From NCBI RefSeq assembly GCF_000003815.2, contig NC_049995.1, forward strand, positions 9,282,109-9,346,108: a stretch of 64,000 nucleotides of DNA. Direction: 5' to 3'. Position 1 is the stretch's first letter, and each line of letters begins with the position of its first letter. The notes beneath the pieces were generated by a model. That model saw only the letters and a list, made by a program, of their open reading frames with translations, had not been told where the DNA came from and made no database searches. The DNA is from Branchiostoma floridae. Its lineage: Eukaryota > Chordata > Leptocardii > Amphioxiformes > Branchiostomatidae. Positions 1 to 11,145 of this stretch are shown piece by piece. The position numbers and the translations under genes were made by a program.

Positions 1-1024
1 CAGGTCTTTTAGCTCCTGCAACTATAAAATAACAGGAGCTAATTGACTCGTTTGCATTAACTGTGGCTTAGCCTTGCTATCCTCCGAAATCCAAATTGTC
101 TTCAGCTTGAGTTTGCCTTACCTTTGTTTTCTTTGGAATCCAAATTGTCTCCAGTCTGAATTGTCTCACAACGTTTCCTATTGGACATCTGAAATTGTCT
201 TCATTAATAGTTAGAGTATAAAAGACCTGTTTCTTCCAGATCACTTCAGTGTCACTGACGAAATTTGGTGGATTGCAGTTGAACTGTCTGACCGTTTCCA
301 AAACCATATCCAGTTGCCTGAGTAACTACGTTTTGATGCACATATTTACAAATTAGAGAACAAGCCTGCAGTTCAAAGGAAAGGCGCTAGATGGTCCAAA
401 ACTACACCATTTATTCCCCATCCCAAAAGCTACCACCTTTTCTCTTTCATTATCTCTAAATGAGTTATGATGATATTCGATTTGTGGGTAGGTGTTGGGA
501 AGACAGTTTTAAGGTAAATTTTGGGCACCCTGGTATGTGGCCTAGGTAATGCAGCAGAACTTCCGTTTTCTTTTTATTTAAAGACCAGGACGTGCTATGA
601 TCTTGATGTTTGGGGGGTAGATAGCTTGTAAAGTAAGGAAGAAGTGGAGTTTGAGATTACTAGTATCTTGCTCTGACACTGAATGGGCATATGTTGTTAG
701 ACTAATTGCACCCCAAATGCTCCATAAAACACCTTGCATTTTTGTATACTGCTATATATAAGATATACATTATGTAATAGAAAGAAATCCCACTTTTACA
801 TGTCTACGCTTCCCACAAACTCTTCAACGTGGCGACCCCTCTTTCATCAAGAAAACTATTCTAGCCCTTAAACTGCCAGAGTTTCAGTCCTTATAAATTG
901 CTATCAGTGCTAGAGTTGGCCGCTGACCTCCAAAAAGAAACCCCCGAATAAGGCCGAAGTCCCTAACTTCCGGGGTTCGTGTGCTACACGCGCGCAAAGC
1001 TGCTACTTAGGTGAAATACGCTAT

Positions 1025-1083
1025 CCCGGATATATCCGGGTGCGGCACACAGGACATGCATATGTGTGCCGGATATATCCGGG
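1025..1083. repeat. Inverted repeat built on CCGGATATATCCGG palindromes
   Basis: Two copies of the perfect palindrome CCGGATATATCCGG (1026-1039 and 1069-1082) flank a CACACA / TGTGTG pair, so the whole stretch can fold into a hairpin apart from a 6-base difference (GTGCGG) in the left arm. It lies about 50 bp before the GPS exon. Confidence 0.7.
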
Positions 1084-1129
1084 CTTGGCAGTTGAAGTGC
1101 TAGTGACGAATCCTTGGATAATATTTCAG

Positions 1130-1354
1130 GTTAGCCCCAAGTCCAGCCTGACGGAGACCGTCTGCCTCTGTAACCACCTGACGATGTTCGCCACGGATGC
1201 GTTCGTCCCGCCGAACAGCATCAACTTCGCCACGGTGTTCAGCAAACCCCTCCACACCAGCGGCATCGTGCTGTCGACAGTCATATTTCTGTGGCTCATC
1301 CTCTTCGTGGCAATGGTGTATGCAAGGCTGGAGGACATCAAGGATCGCAAGAAG
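1130..1354 (+). CDS. PKD1L exon: GPS motif and first transmembrane helix
   Basis: This 75-codon, phase 0-0 exon is preceded by tttcag and followed by gtaaag. It carries the GPS core CLCNHLTMFA; in this family the conserved HLT/S tripeptide is the autoproteolytic site, here H-L-T. A hydrophobic helix (VLSTVIFLWLILFVAMVY) follows about 25 residues later and is TM1. A charged K/R-rich end then leads into the cytosolic PLAT domain. Confidence 0.9.
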
Positions 1355-4300
1355 GTAAAGTGGTGTTTAATTATTACCAGTAGCTATGGCATGATGGCGT
1401 ATTGTCATTGGATAATGTCATCTGGCTGTATGATGGCGTAGAATGCCACGTGGACAGAAAAGAGAGCTCAATCCCAATCTTTCTTTTGGCGACACCCCAG
1501 GGACGGAGCCGTTAAACTATTTCATAGATTGCTTCATGTAAGTGATTTCAAACCAGATTAGGTCAAAATAACTCAATGAACAGGTGAGGTACTCAGACGT
1601 GGACATGACAGAGGAGACAGACGTTATATGAACAGTATTTATACTGGTTCGTTGTATTTGGTGAATTCCCCTAGCTCTTTTCGACAGCACAATGAACGGT
1701 GGACCACGGCTTGTTGTCTTGTCCTTAGGACTGCAACCCTTTCTGGTAGTGAGGGACAGGGCTGGGATCAAAACATCAACAAATGATGCACGCGACCGAT
1801 TGATTATTAAATCATCCATTCCGTTTATCTAGCAAAACGTTTGAAAATTCATCTCCCACTGGACGTTCAAAAAAAAAACTACGAATAGTCAACGTATGTA
1901 GTTTGTACGTCATGTCTGTAGTGTCCCAAACTGTTGAAGTCCAAGAAGATTAGCTACGTACTTTACTTGATGATGTATAAGAGCTAATGGGCTTAATTAA
2001 GTATTTAAAGTATCCAATAATCCAGTATACATAAGTTATCTTGCAATTCTAATGATGATTATAATGTTACAATCAACATTACAATGATTGTGCATTAAGA
2101 ACAACATTGATGGTACAAATCGAAATCTCCGTTTCCTATTTCCACAGTGGGTGACGTCATCCCTGCCTGACGACAACCCCCATGACCAGTTTAAGTATGA
2201 GATCACCGTCTACACCGGCACTGCACGGAAGGCTGGTACCAGGTCAAAGGTTGCATTTCTTCTGGGTGGAGAAAAAACAGACACCGGGGTGCGCATCTTT
2301 GACGACAGGAAAGATGTAAGTTTTTTTTTTCAATTTCACGGTTGACCTTAATCTAGCACATCTGTACCTATACATAACACATAATCAGTTGATGGACTTA
2401 CTGTGTTATAAACCGATTCTTTCATTACTTTCCTCAAGAAAGTACTGATCTCGGTTTGTCTGTCTTTGTGTATATTAGTCTGCTTGTTTGTGTATGTGTG
2501 TATGTGAGTGCGCGCACGCGTGTGTGTGTGTCCGTGCGTGCCTGTGCGCGTGTGTATGGGCGCGCTTCCGAATACTTTGGCAAACCAAGGACCTTGGGCA
2601 AACGTAGATAAAAAGCTATAGACAGATTGTGATAGTATTTGGTATGTCATGTGTCTGTGTTTCCACATGACTTGGCTATACATAGATTAACAAGAAGCAA
2701 CTATGAAAGATTGTAATGATAATTATCATATAGGTAGGCCTTTGGAAAACGAAGGTCTAAGTCACCTTACTGCCTTCGAGCAGCTTTTTTTGCAACTGCA
2801 GTTGAACTTCTGTCCTGGAAATACAGTGGTCCAATTTTAGTCATTTTGTTTTGATACAGCTCTTTAAGGCTGGAAGCGTCAACAAGTTTCTCATGAGCAC
2901 CCCACGTGACCTGGGGACACTCACGCACATGCGCATTTGGCATGACAACAGCGGAAAGTGGGAGCAAGCGTCTTGGTTCCTCCAGAGGGTCAAGGTTCAT
3001 GACCTTCAAACGGAGCAAATGTAAGAAATATGAAACGTGTACTGTCTTCACTGTGGCAAAATTATGCGACGCACAGTTACTACATACTTTGTACTACATA
3101 CGTATGCGTATGTATGCATGGTCTCTGCACTCAGAGTGTACCACGTACCCAATAATGATATCATAAGGGGTTTATAAGTTTTACCTTCAAATCACGAAAC
3201 ATCTGTGAGAGACATTAACGCTCTCAAAGTGGCATCCAATGGCCGAGTAGGCAGGCCAGCGGACACGAGGTTGCCGATTCCAAGCATTTCTAGCTAAACG
3301 TCGTGTCCTTCGAAAAGGCACTTACACAATTTTTCCTCCGATTGCAATAATGGGTACCTGGCGTCGGTTGGGGAAGTAAAATGTGGTGGTAGGAGAGGGA
3401 TGGGCTCCACCTTCCAATTCCGTGTCCTAGACACATGAATAAGAAGCCACTGTACCTATGGCCTCAAAATGGCTATGGAACGACCTTTACCTTTTTACCT
3501 ACCTGTTTTTCGTCAGATCCCAGTTCCTGTGTAACGGCTGGCTGGCCGTGGAGGATCCAGAAGGGATCGACCGCGTCATCCCCGTGGCGAGTCCAGACGA
3601 GCTGACGTCACTGGGTCACCTGTTCCGTACGTCCGTGCGTCACGTGCTGACAGACAAACACCTGTGGTACTCCATCCTGTCCCGTCCCACCCGCAGTACC
3701 TTCAGCCGCGTGGAGAGGATCATGTGCGGCTTGTCTATGCTCTTCAGTGCCATGGTGGCCAGTGCCATGTGGTACAGGTAAGGCCGGCGTCACATCTCTA
3801 AAGCTTAGATCACATCTCTAAGGCTTAGGTCACACTTCAAAACCTATGCCCCACCAGCAGTACCTTCAGCAGGGTGGAGAGGATCATGTGCGGCGTGGCC
3901 ATGCTCTTCAGCGCCATGGTGGCCAGCGCCATGTGGTACAGGTAAGGCTTAGGTCACATTTCTAAGGCTTAGGTCACATCTCTAAGGCTTAGGTCACGTT
4001 TCCAAACCCGTGCCCCACCCGCAGTACCTTCAGCAGGGTGGAGAGGATCATGTGCGGCTTGTCTACGCTCTTCAGCGCCATGGTGGTAGGCCAGCGCCAT
4101 GTGGTACAGGTAAGGCTTAGGTCACATTTCTAAGGCTTAAATCACATTTCTAAGGCTTAGGTCACATTTCCAAACCCGTGCCCCACCCGCAGTACCTTCA
4201 GCTGGGTAGAAACTTTCATGTGCGGAATGTCCACGTTCTTCAGCGCCATGGCGGCTAGTGCCATGTGGTACAGGTAAAGCTTTACTCCCAATTGCGCCGG

Positions 4301-7300
4301 TGCCCTTCCGGAATGTAGCCCCGGCCTGGCTCCGAAGCCACAAATTTGTCCCGGTGGACCGCCGGATACTGGGGTGGACCCCTCGGTGTTCCCCACGGGT
4401 AGGTCACGGCGTCTATTTGTTACCTGGTCCCGGGTTTATTTTAGTCCGACTTAAAATCAACCCAAAAGATACCCCGGAAGCCGCAAGGTGTCCCAATGGC
4501 ACCTCGTATGAGGATGAACTGAACTGAACTGTCCCACGCACGGGGCCACGCAGGGGTCACGCCTGAAAATGCCCCAGAAGACCCCTTTTTTCCCAATTGG
4601 GACTTAAATAACGCCTGCATCACTTTCCGAACCCTGGCCCGATCGGGATGCTTCAAGAAACGAAAAATTGAAATGTGTACCTAGAAATATACACAACATA
4701 TGCCCTTGAATGTTTTCTAACTATGTTTTTTTTTTTTTATTGCAGGTCTGACGACAGTGCAGGAGGCCAAAATGCCCTGCGGATCGGCCCACTGACCTTC
4801 ACAGTGACGACACTGTACATCAGCTTCATGACGACGCTAACCGTTTTCCCCATCAACTTCATCATCGTCCGTCTCTTCCGCAAAACCAGGAGAAACGACC
4901 TGAACGTCGTCGTGCCCGATGATGATGATGAGCAACCAGGCACTTCACAAGATGGCGGCGTTGAACAGGGCAAAGGTCACTATTTTATGCATGCATGTTA
5001 GTCTATTTAAGTCTTGTAAGGGGCCTTTTATTGGAAAATGCAAGAGAAGTTGACAAGAGTGCAGTACAGTAAGTAGACTTTAGAATTTTGTCAAAAACAA
5101 GATCTTGGACCGTCAGCAGGTGAGATAAACTGGTTGTGTAAAAAGAAAACTCGTATGTCCTATGATCTACCAACCTGATGAAATTATTTTCGGAAGATAT
5201 TGGAACATTTCATGAGGCTTGTGCTGAACCCATTATCAAAGTGCTCAGTTGTCGTCATCGGAAAACAATATGTCGGCATTGTTTGAAACTCGAAGTGTCG
5301 TCGTATACTCTTCTGCCGTATAGAACATGTTCAAACTGAATTTTTTTGTACACTTGACATAGCGGGCTACTGTACGTGTGTGTGGAGTTGTTATGGCCTA
5401 GAATGTTCACAGAGGAGATTATCACATTTTAGAGCTGCCGATTTTTTTCAAAATCTTGCATACAGATTTTTGTTGTTGTTCTTTACCTTAGATGCATCAC
5501 CACCCGTCATGGTAGAATCAGGCTGCCAGACAGAGGACAGCGACATGGTCATTTATAACCTTGATGAAGAGTTCGTCATGGAGTGCGAAGTTGATGAGGA
5601 AGAGAAAGACGATGCTGTACAGAGTAGCGTGGAAATCCCCAGGAAGAAGACAGGCCTTCCGCCATGGTGCATTTACATCGCTTGGTTCCTCGCCTTTTCT
5701 GTGGCGTTTGCGTCCTCCTTCTTTGTCGTGTTGTACAGTCTTGAGTGGGGCTACAAGAAGTCGGAGGAGTGGTTCACGTCCTTCGCCATGTCGTTTCTTC
5801 AGTCCGCCTTCGTCTTTGAGCCGGCGAAGGTGATTATTGTTCACCTCTGTCAGAGTCTAAATAACCTCCGAGATATTTCTATTGCAAGTTGTCACTGGTT
5901 GATTAGTTTTAATGAGCAATTGCACGCTTACTTGTACATGTAATTTGCGCGTTCCATCAGGGCCTTGTGGCTCATAGGGCAGCATGTTTCCTTCCTTTTT
6001 TCTGCAGGGCATGTTTGTACAGGGACACGTTGCTAGCTATTCCCCATACAACGTGCTTAATACGATTATAAGAAATCAAAGCGAGACCACCATATACACT
6101 AAATCACAACCAGAAAATTTCTAGCGAGGACCAGCTACGTCTAGCCAGATCGCTGCTGACAGGTCAATGACAAGTGTACTTGTGAATTTGTCAATAAAGA
6201 CCGCGAGTAGCGATCTAGCTACCATATGCATGTAAATGACATACACTCAAACCAAGCGCATTGGACCGGGTGTTTTCATAAGTCTAACTCTATCTTACCT
6301 CTCCTTGAAGGTCATCTTGATTACGTCATTCCTGACGTATTTGCGGAGGAAGCCGGCAGACGATGACGGCGGTTCAACCACGGAACAACGGTACTTCGTA
6401 CAGCCTGCCGCACCCATGGATGCAAGAGGTTTGTTTGTTTGTTTGAACATGTTTGTTTATTCATGAAAGCTCAAATCTGCCCACAGGCCGCTTTTCATTG
6501 AGGTCATGAGGGAAGTAGCAATGGTCAGACAGAGTAGATAATAGAGATATAGTTTACACGATTTAAGTCCGAATGAGTCTATGATTCTATATACACACAC
6601 TTTTATGAGGCGTTTTGATTATGCTTCGTCTTCTGCACAATTTAGGCTTTATTCTGGTCCGAAAGATACGCAAACTTAACTTGAGTACCAGCCAATACCG
6701 GACTGGTTCTAACACGTTGATGACCTGAAACAATAATTGCTTGCACTTTCGAAATTTCAACTGGTAATTCCAAGGGGAACGGGTTTTCTGCGCGTGGAGA
6801 ATTTGCGCGTGCGCGTGAAAAATTTGCGCGTGAAAAAATAAAGTTCCTGAAATATGTCAGAAAATGTGCAGCAAGGAATTCTAAGGCAGAAAAATTTGAT
6901 CCTATGATATAATTTCCCATATGTAACCAGAATTTTTGGTTTGAAAAAATCCTGATTTTTAGATCCCTTGGGAATAGATTCATTTGCATATTTTGAACAA
7001 TCCAAAATCCCATTAATATCACAGAAATACATGGAAAAATTACTTGTACGTGTGTGTATGAGGTTTTATATTGTAAAATGTTACAATTTGAGGCTTTTCT
7101 CCATTCTAGAAGCTTCATTTCATCTTTTTTGAAGCAGATTGTTTCACGCGCAGATTTCAAACTTTTTTGCGCGTGAAAACTGAACATTTGAAAATCACTT
7201 GAAAATCAATCAGATCGACATTTTATACCCTAGAATGCAACAATACAATACTTAATTCCATTCTGTGCCATCTTGTTTCAGCTTTTTAAGTTTAAAACTG

Positions 7301-10300
7301 CAAATATTTTTTGAATCCCTTGGGAATCAGCTAATTTGCATATTGTCACGCGCAGATTTTTCACGCGCAAGTTTTCACGCGCACATTTTTCACGCGCACA
7401 AAACCCCATCCCATTCCAAGACGGCTTAGTTACTTTGAAAAGAAAACATGTTAGGACAAGATTTTAACTGACAATATTACTACATGCTAAGCTAATTGTA
7501 TGAAATTGTATTTTATCAAAACTGTATGTCTCGCATAATTACAAACAGATTCTTATATGATGTTAGCTACCAATATTACAGAATTACAACACAATGTTTT
7601 TGATTATTTCGTGTCCCTCTTGTCTTTGGGGGGGGGGGGTATCTTTCTTGGACCATTCTGTCACCTTTAACACCGAACTTCCTGTAAGTGTCCCAGCCTG
7701 TCGTGTAATTTAAATGCCAATATTGAAAGTGAGGACAGATAAATACGAACACAAAAATTGTAACAACAGGCGACTACAAAAGAAGTGTAATAAGAGGTAG
7801 ATTTGTTACACACAGAGCTTCAGAGGAGGAAGAAGCTACCGAAGGAGAACAAGGGACGACTGGAGGTCGCTCGAAACCACCGCGAGAAGCAGATCCGAAT
7901 GAACCGCATCATCTACGAGACTTTGTCCCTCTTGGCCTTCGTCATCGTGCTGATCGTGGTGACGGAGGTAGACAGGGACCCGAACGCCTTCTACTTGGAC
8001 AAGTCCCTGCGGGGGACTTTCGTGAATGGAATGGACAAGGTAGGTTAATTTTAAATGAAGTTCAAAAGGAGTCGTCTATTAGCATCATTACAGATGATAT
8101 GCGACTCAAACAGATAATACCAATCATGCTAATACTACAACGCAAAGAAAAAAAAGAGACATGTCACGTCACAGTCAAAGCCTCGAAAGTTACACACATT
8201 ATTGTGACCAAAATAACATTACCATTAACTCTATTAAATCTATACAAAGTAAATACTGATAGGAATAAAACTAGGCATAACGGTAGCGCAGCGACTGAAG
8301 GAAATTTAAGATAAATGAAAATCCAGAAGCCAAAATTAAAATCAATCAGGAAAGGTGAAAAGGTATTCACGGACTTTTTAGCTGCCTAGTACAGAGTTCA
8401 AACTACAATATTCTAATACTTGTAATAACTGTATGTGAATTACTTCATTTTAATGTTTGCCTACCGTTTTTAATTCGTTTTACCGTTTAATTACATGTAT
8501 TACAATGGCAGAGGAGAGGACTGTTAAAAGATTTGGTGTTGTAGTATCTTACTCAAGTTTGATCATCAGAAAGTTGTCATCTTATAATATATATAGAGTA
8601 GCTGTAAAGAAAAGTAATCTAGTAAATTTTGACAAGTTCTTTTAGTATATTGGATGTAGAAGTAATGAATCTTACGTATAATAAGTACCTTTGAACTTGT
8701 GTCTGCCTAGGTCAAGACAGCCCAAGACTTCTGGAAGTGGACAGAGGCTGTCCTCTTGCCTGGCGTGTACTTCAACACCTGGTATAACGGTGCGGTGGGG
8801 AAGAGGGCGGACCGGCTACATCTGTTCGACACTGTAGCGTACAGGTTCCAACCGCCACGGCTTCGTCAGCTCAGGGTGGCACCCGGTAGGCTTTGTTTAT
8901 AACAAACACTGGCGTATGTTGGTTGACATTTATTAGATGGTAATTAAACATTAAGACAATGAGGACTGTGATTTCATAATGATGCACCGTATAGGCCTTT
9001 AACTAATGTCCGTTTCACATATATTGTTGTTAAGCGCTACTTCCATTTTGACTTGTTTTTCCTTTTTTTTGTATTTTTAATTTTAGAAGTCATAGGCAAT
9101 TTTCTTGTGTCAATGAAATTTTGAATGGAATTTTCATAACATACTCGTTTTAACGAATCGAATTCCATTGCCATTACATTTTTATGTAAACTTTTAATCA
9201 AAGAATAAAACGCTTGACTGAATTTCTGATGTCTGAATAAAAATGTTTGAAGTATCTATTATTCACTTTCATGACCTTTCTGTTTATTACTGTAATATTT
9301 TTTAGGTATTCATTAGGTTGTCCTTGCCATAACCTCCTTGCCAAAAGCCAATATTAATGATGTACGCGAATATTACATTACTGTAACATGTATTTGAACA
9401 GGTCACTGCAAGGTCGATAGCTCCGTGAAATCTCGCAAATGCATTTCTGGATTCTCCTGGAACGTCCAAGAATCGGGTGACTTCTCAGAAGGCTGGAGGC
9501 CTCGTGGCCCTGAAGATAACTCCACGGGGCCATGGACCTTCCGTCCCGCCTATCAACTGAAGGGGCTGCCGACGTTTGGACAACTGGCGACGTACCCCGG
9601 CGGTGGTTACGTGTCTATCATGAAGAAGTCTAAGATGTCAACGATGAAGAAGCTGGAAGAACTCAAGAATAACACCTGGATCGACCGATACACTAGAGCG
9701 GTCATGGTCGAGTTTACTGTTTACGCGGAAGGAAGCAACCTTCTTAGCTCGGTAAACCTAGTCTTCGAGATGAACACCGCAGGAGCGTTTGTCCCCTACT
9801 CGACAATCAGCACCTACCGCCTCTTCAACTACGAGGGAAGCAGGGGAATTGTGGTCTTGGTGTTCCAGATGCTTTTCGTGACGCTGCTTGTGTATGTGAC
9901 CATACGGGAATGGGAAAGGGCTCGGAAGGGGAAAGCGAAGTACATACAAGACTACTGGAATGCTTTGGAGATAGCCACCATAGTTGGTGGATTCGTGGCT
10001 GTTGTGATGTATGGAGTTCGTGAGGCGTTCTCCAACGCGGCTTTGACTGATATCAAGAACAGCCGCTACACAGACGATGGTAAGATGGCAAATCTTTAAA
10101 GGGTATACATTATTGGACTGCATCAATTTTGCGAATATGCGTGAATATGTGACGCAGGGGTAAAATATGAGACCTCTACAAACAAAATAGTCTGGCCTAG
10201 AATGACATATTCTCAGCTTTGGATCCAAACAGATGTGCATGTTAGATGATAAAGTTTAATCAAATAGAGATTGGTTTACAGTGCACGTGATTGCACGGTT

Positions 10301-11141
10301 TGCGGACTTCCCATTTTTTGACATGAGAAGTTAAACGTAATTTGAGGCGATAAATTACGCCGGTTGGCGCCACGTTGCGAATGCATGGTGCGATTTGCTG
10401 CATTTTGATGTAATAAATTCTGAAAAATATTCAATCATCGAATTTTTCTCTTAAAAAAACAAGCACGCATAGTGTGCTACATTTGTAATCATGAAAGTAG
10501 CAGCTTTCTCAAATGCTTTATCAACTTGATAAGGATCATGAAGATGTAGAGTTCAAAATTGTAACTCAAACTTTTAACTCAATATATATTTGTTTGCATT
10601 TCCAGACGTGTTTGTGAATTTCCAACATATCGCTAACTGGGATGCCACCTACCACTACGTGGTCGACTTTGTCGTCTTCATCAACATCATCAAGTTCGTG
10701 CGCCTCCTCCGCTACAGCCGCCGTATGACCGTCATGGTCACAGTCCTGGCCACCATGCGGACCGAAATCATCATGTTCTTCATCCTCCTCTTCTTCCTCT
10801 TCTTTTCTTTTGCTCAGCTGCAGAATCTTCTACTTGGGTCTCACGTGGAAGGTTTTCGGTCTGTTGCACAGTCCGCACTGCATCTCTTTCCTTCACTTCT
10901 GCGCCGGTACAAGTTGGGGAAAATGATTGAAGTAGAACTCATCAGTGTGGGTTTCTTTGCTGCCTTCTTTGTCGCATCTTTCCTGATCCTTGTGAACCTC
11001 CTCCTGAGCGTCATGAGGAGGGCCATCGTCATCGTCAAACGTCAGATTAAATGGGAACAGTCTCGTGATCTCGAGATGGCCGAGTTTATCAGGAACAACT
11101 TCCTGTCATGGCTCCCGCTAGGAGACAAGATAGGTGAGTGA
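1130..11141 (+). CDS. Polycystin-1-like gene, 3' portion (PKD1L/PKD1L2-type)
   Basis: I joined eleven exons by GT-AG signals and reading phase: 1130-1354, 2148-2315, 2860-3020, 3517-3777, 4746-4975, 5492-5829, 6311-6428, 7816-8039, 8711-8885, 9402-10079 and 10606-11141. They give about 1037 residues with no internal stop. Domain order is GPS motif, TM1, PLAT, a membrane bundle, polycystin TOP domain and channel domain, which is the order of PKD1-family proteins. These are about 11-TM membrane proteins, cleaved at the GPS, that pair with PKD2-type channels or act as sensors. The 5' part (GAIN/REJ and ectodomain) lies upstream of the window; I see no exon in 1-1129. The 3' end is uncertain: the stop at 11139-11141 comes from reading through a good donor (11134), so a further exon may exist. 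Which PKD1L subtype it is cannot be settled from this fragment. Confidence 0.9.
2148..2315 (+). CDS. PKD1L exon: PLAT domain, first half
   Basis: This 56-codon, phase 0-0 exon begins at a Trp codon after tccacag and ends at gtaagt. It reads YEITVYTGTARKAGTRSKV followed by a LLGGEKTDTGVR stretch, the beta-sandwich start typical of PLAT/LH2 domains of polycystins. PLAT is the first intracellular domain and is known in the family to bind lipids and proteins. Confidence 0.9.
2487..2560. repeat. TG-rich microsatellite in PKD1L intron
   Basis: Alternating TG/CG dinucleotides with interruptions. Confidence 0.8.
2860..3020 (+). CDS. PKD1L exon: PLAT domain, second half
   Basis: The exon starts after gatacag at phase 0 and ends before gtaaga with two bases carried over. 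It contains FLMSTPRDLG, LTHMRIWHDNSG and SWFLQRVKVHDLQT, which are diagnostic of the polycystin PLAT domain (TP-R-DLG, RIWHDNSG, WFL-RV-V-DLQT). Confidence 0.92.
3232..3484 (+). mobile_element. SINE-like element
   Basis: The stretch contains a degenerate tRNA-like head (GCCGAGTAGGCAGGCC, then GAGGTTGCCGATTCCAAGC), then AAAAGGCACTTACAC, ATAATGGGTACCTGGCGTCG and GGGGAAGTAAAATGTGG. The same ordered blocks recur at 59937-60100 (+) and, reversed, at 44040-44300. It ends close to the next exon acceptor. Confidence 0.55.
3517..3777 (+). CDS. PKD1L exon: end of PLAT and TM2
   Basis: It starts after cgtcag, completing an Ile codon, and ends at CAG|gtaagg in phase 2. It encodes FLCNGWLAVE (PLAT end), a cytosolic linker with HLWYSILSRPTRSTFSRVER, then the hydrophobic helix MCGLSMLFSAMVASAMWY. 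The last 84 bp have been copied three times downstream. A SINE ends about 30 bp before the acceptor. Confidence 0.88.
3861..4273 (+). repeat. Three tandem copies of the 3' end of the PKD1L TM2 exon
   Basis: Copies at 3861-3941 (81 bp), 4025-4109 (85 bp) and 4193-4273 (81 bp) repeat the exon segment beginning TACCTTCAGC and ending GTGGTACAG. Each is preceded by a C-rich tract ending in cag and followed by gtaa, so each looks like a mini-exon. Copies 1 and 3 are open in the frame set by the parent exon (phase 2 in, phase 2 out). The middle copy has a 4-base TAGG insertion and shifts frame. Spacers contain a shorter repeat of the type TCTAAGGCTTAGGTCACAT. Use as cassette exons is inference. Confidence 0.85.
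4746..4975 (+). CDS. PKD1L exon: extracellular loop, TM3 and acidic cytosolic tail
   Basis: The exon follows a long T tract ending tgcag and ends at AAAG|gtcact. It encodes ALRIGPLTFTVTTLYISFM and TLTVFPINFIIVRLFRKTR, conserved in PKD1L proteins (IGPF-T-LYI, P-N-LI--LFR), then an acidic low-complexity stretch (PDDDDEQPGTSQDGG) at the start of the next intracellular loop. Confidence 0.88.
5492..5829 (+). CDS. PKD1L exon: cytosolic loop and TM4
   Basis: The acceptor is ccttag and the donor gtgatt; phases are 1 in, 0 out. An acidic loop precedes KKTGLPPWCIYIAWFLAF, SVAFASSFFVVLYSLEWG and SFLQSAFVFEPAK. The latter resembles the strongly conserved PKD1-family block with LP-WC-YIAW and S-FQS-F---P-K. 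Confidence 0.9.
6311..6428 (+). CDS. PKD1L exon: TM5 region
   Basis: A short exon after ccttgaag; phase 0 in, 1 out (gtttgt). It reads VILITSFLTYLRRKPADDDG, continuing the helix that follows the block PAK. The rest is polar and hydrophilic. Confidence 0.75.
6771..7420. mobile_element. Foldback element with repeated TTTTTCACGCGCA in its termini
   Basis: The left end (6771-6840) carries several copies of TGCGCGTGAAAAA, and the right end (7345-7420) carries the reverse-complement TTTTTCACGCGCA copies, bounded by GGGGAACGGGTTTT and AAAACCCCATCCC. The middle is AT-rich, with one more TTGCGCGTGAAAA at about 7167. No transposase is visible. Confidence 0.6.
7816..8039 (+). CDS. PKD1L exon: basic linker and TM6
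   Basis: Acceptor cacacag, donor gtaggt. It encodes a basic helix (LQRRKKLPKENKGRLEVARN), then IIYETLSLLAFVIVLIVVTE and RDPNAFYLDKSLRGTF, which match the segment before the polycystin TOP domain in PKD1L proteins (F-LN-S-R--F). Confidence 0.88.
8711..8885 (+). CDS. PKD1L exon: start of polycystin (TOP) domain
   Basis: Acceptor tgcctag, donor gtaggc, phase 0 in and 1 out. It reads DFWKWTEAVLLPGVY, then NTWYNGAVG and PPRLRQLRVAP. The W-W block and the PR-RQLRV motif are typical of the extracellular TOP domain between S1 and S2 of polycystins. Confidence 0.9.
9402..10079 (+). CDS. PKD1L exon: TOP domain and channel helices S2-S3
   Basis: A 678-bp exon, the largest of the gene. It reads C...VKSRKCISGF, GPWTFRPAYQL, LPTFGQLATYPGGGYV, WIDRYTRAVMVEFTVY and NLLSSVNLVFEMNTAGAF, all recognisable TOP-domain signatures. 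Then come the hydrophobic helices VLVFQMLFVTLLVYVTIREW and DYWNALEIATIVGGFVAVVM (S2 and S3 of the channel). It ends GAC GAT G|gtaag. Confidence 0.93.
10606..11141 (+). CDS. PKD1L last visible exon: channel helices S4-S6 and C-terminus
   Basis: It starts after tttccag and encodes FVVFINIIKFVRLLRYSRRM (S4), EIIMFFILLFFLFFSFAQL (S5), a pore-helix region with basic LLRRYKLGKM, and FFAAFFVASFLILVNLLLSV (S6), then a charged helix. The pore loop lacks the acidic filter seen in PKD2-type channels, as is usual for PKD1-type subunits. At 11134 a donor-like gtgagt occurs. Reading through it gives a stop at 11139-11141; splicing there would end the exon at 11133. Confidence 0.88.
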
Positions 11142-11145
11142 CAGT

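Noticed and set aside
6642..7187. A 181-codon minus-strand frame in a polycystin intron
   Set aside because: It spans the TTTTTCACGCGCA foldback element and has no domain; composition is that of AT-rich non-coding DNA.
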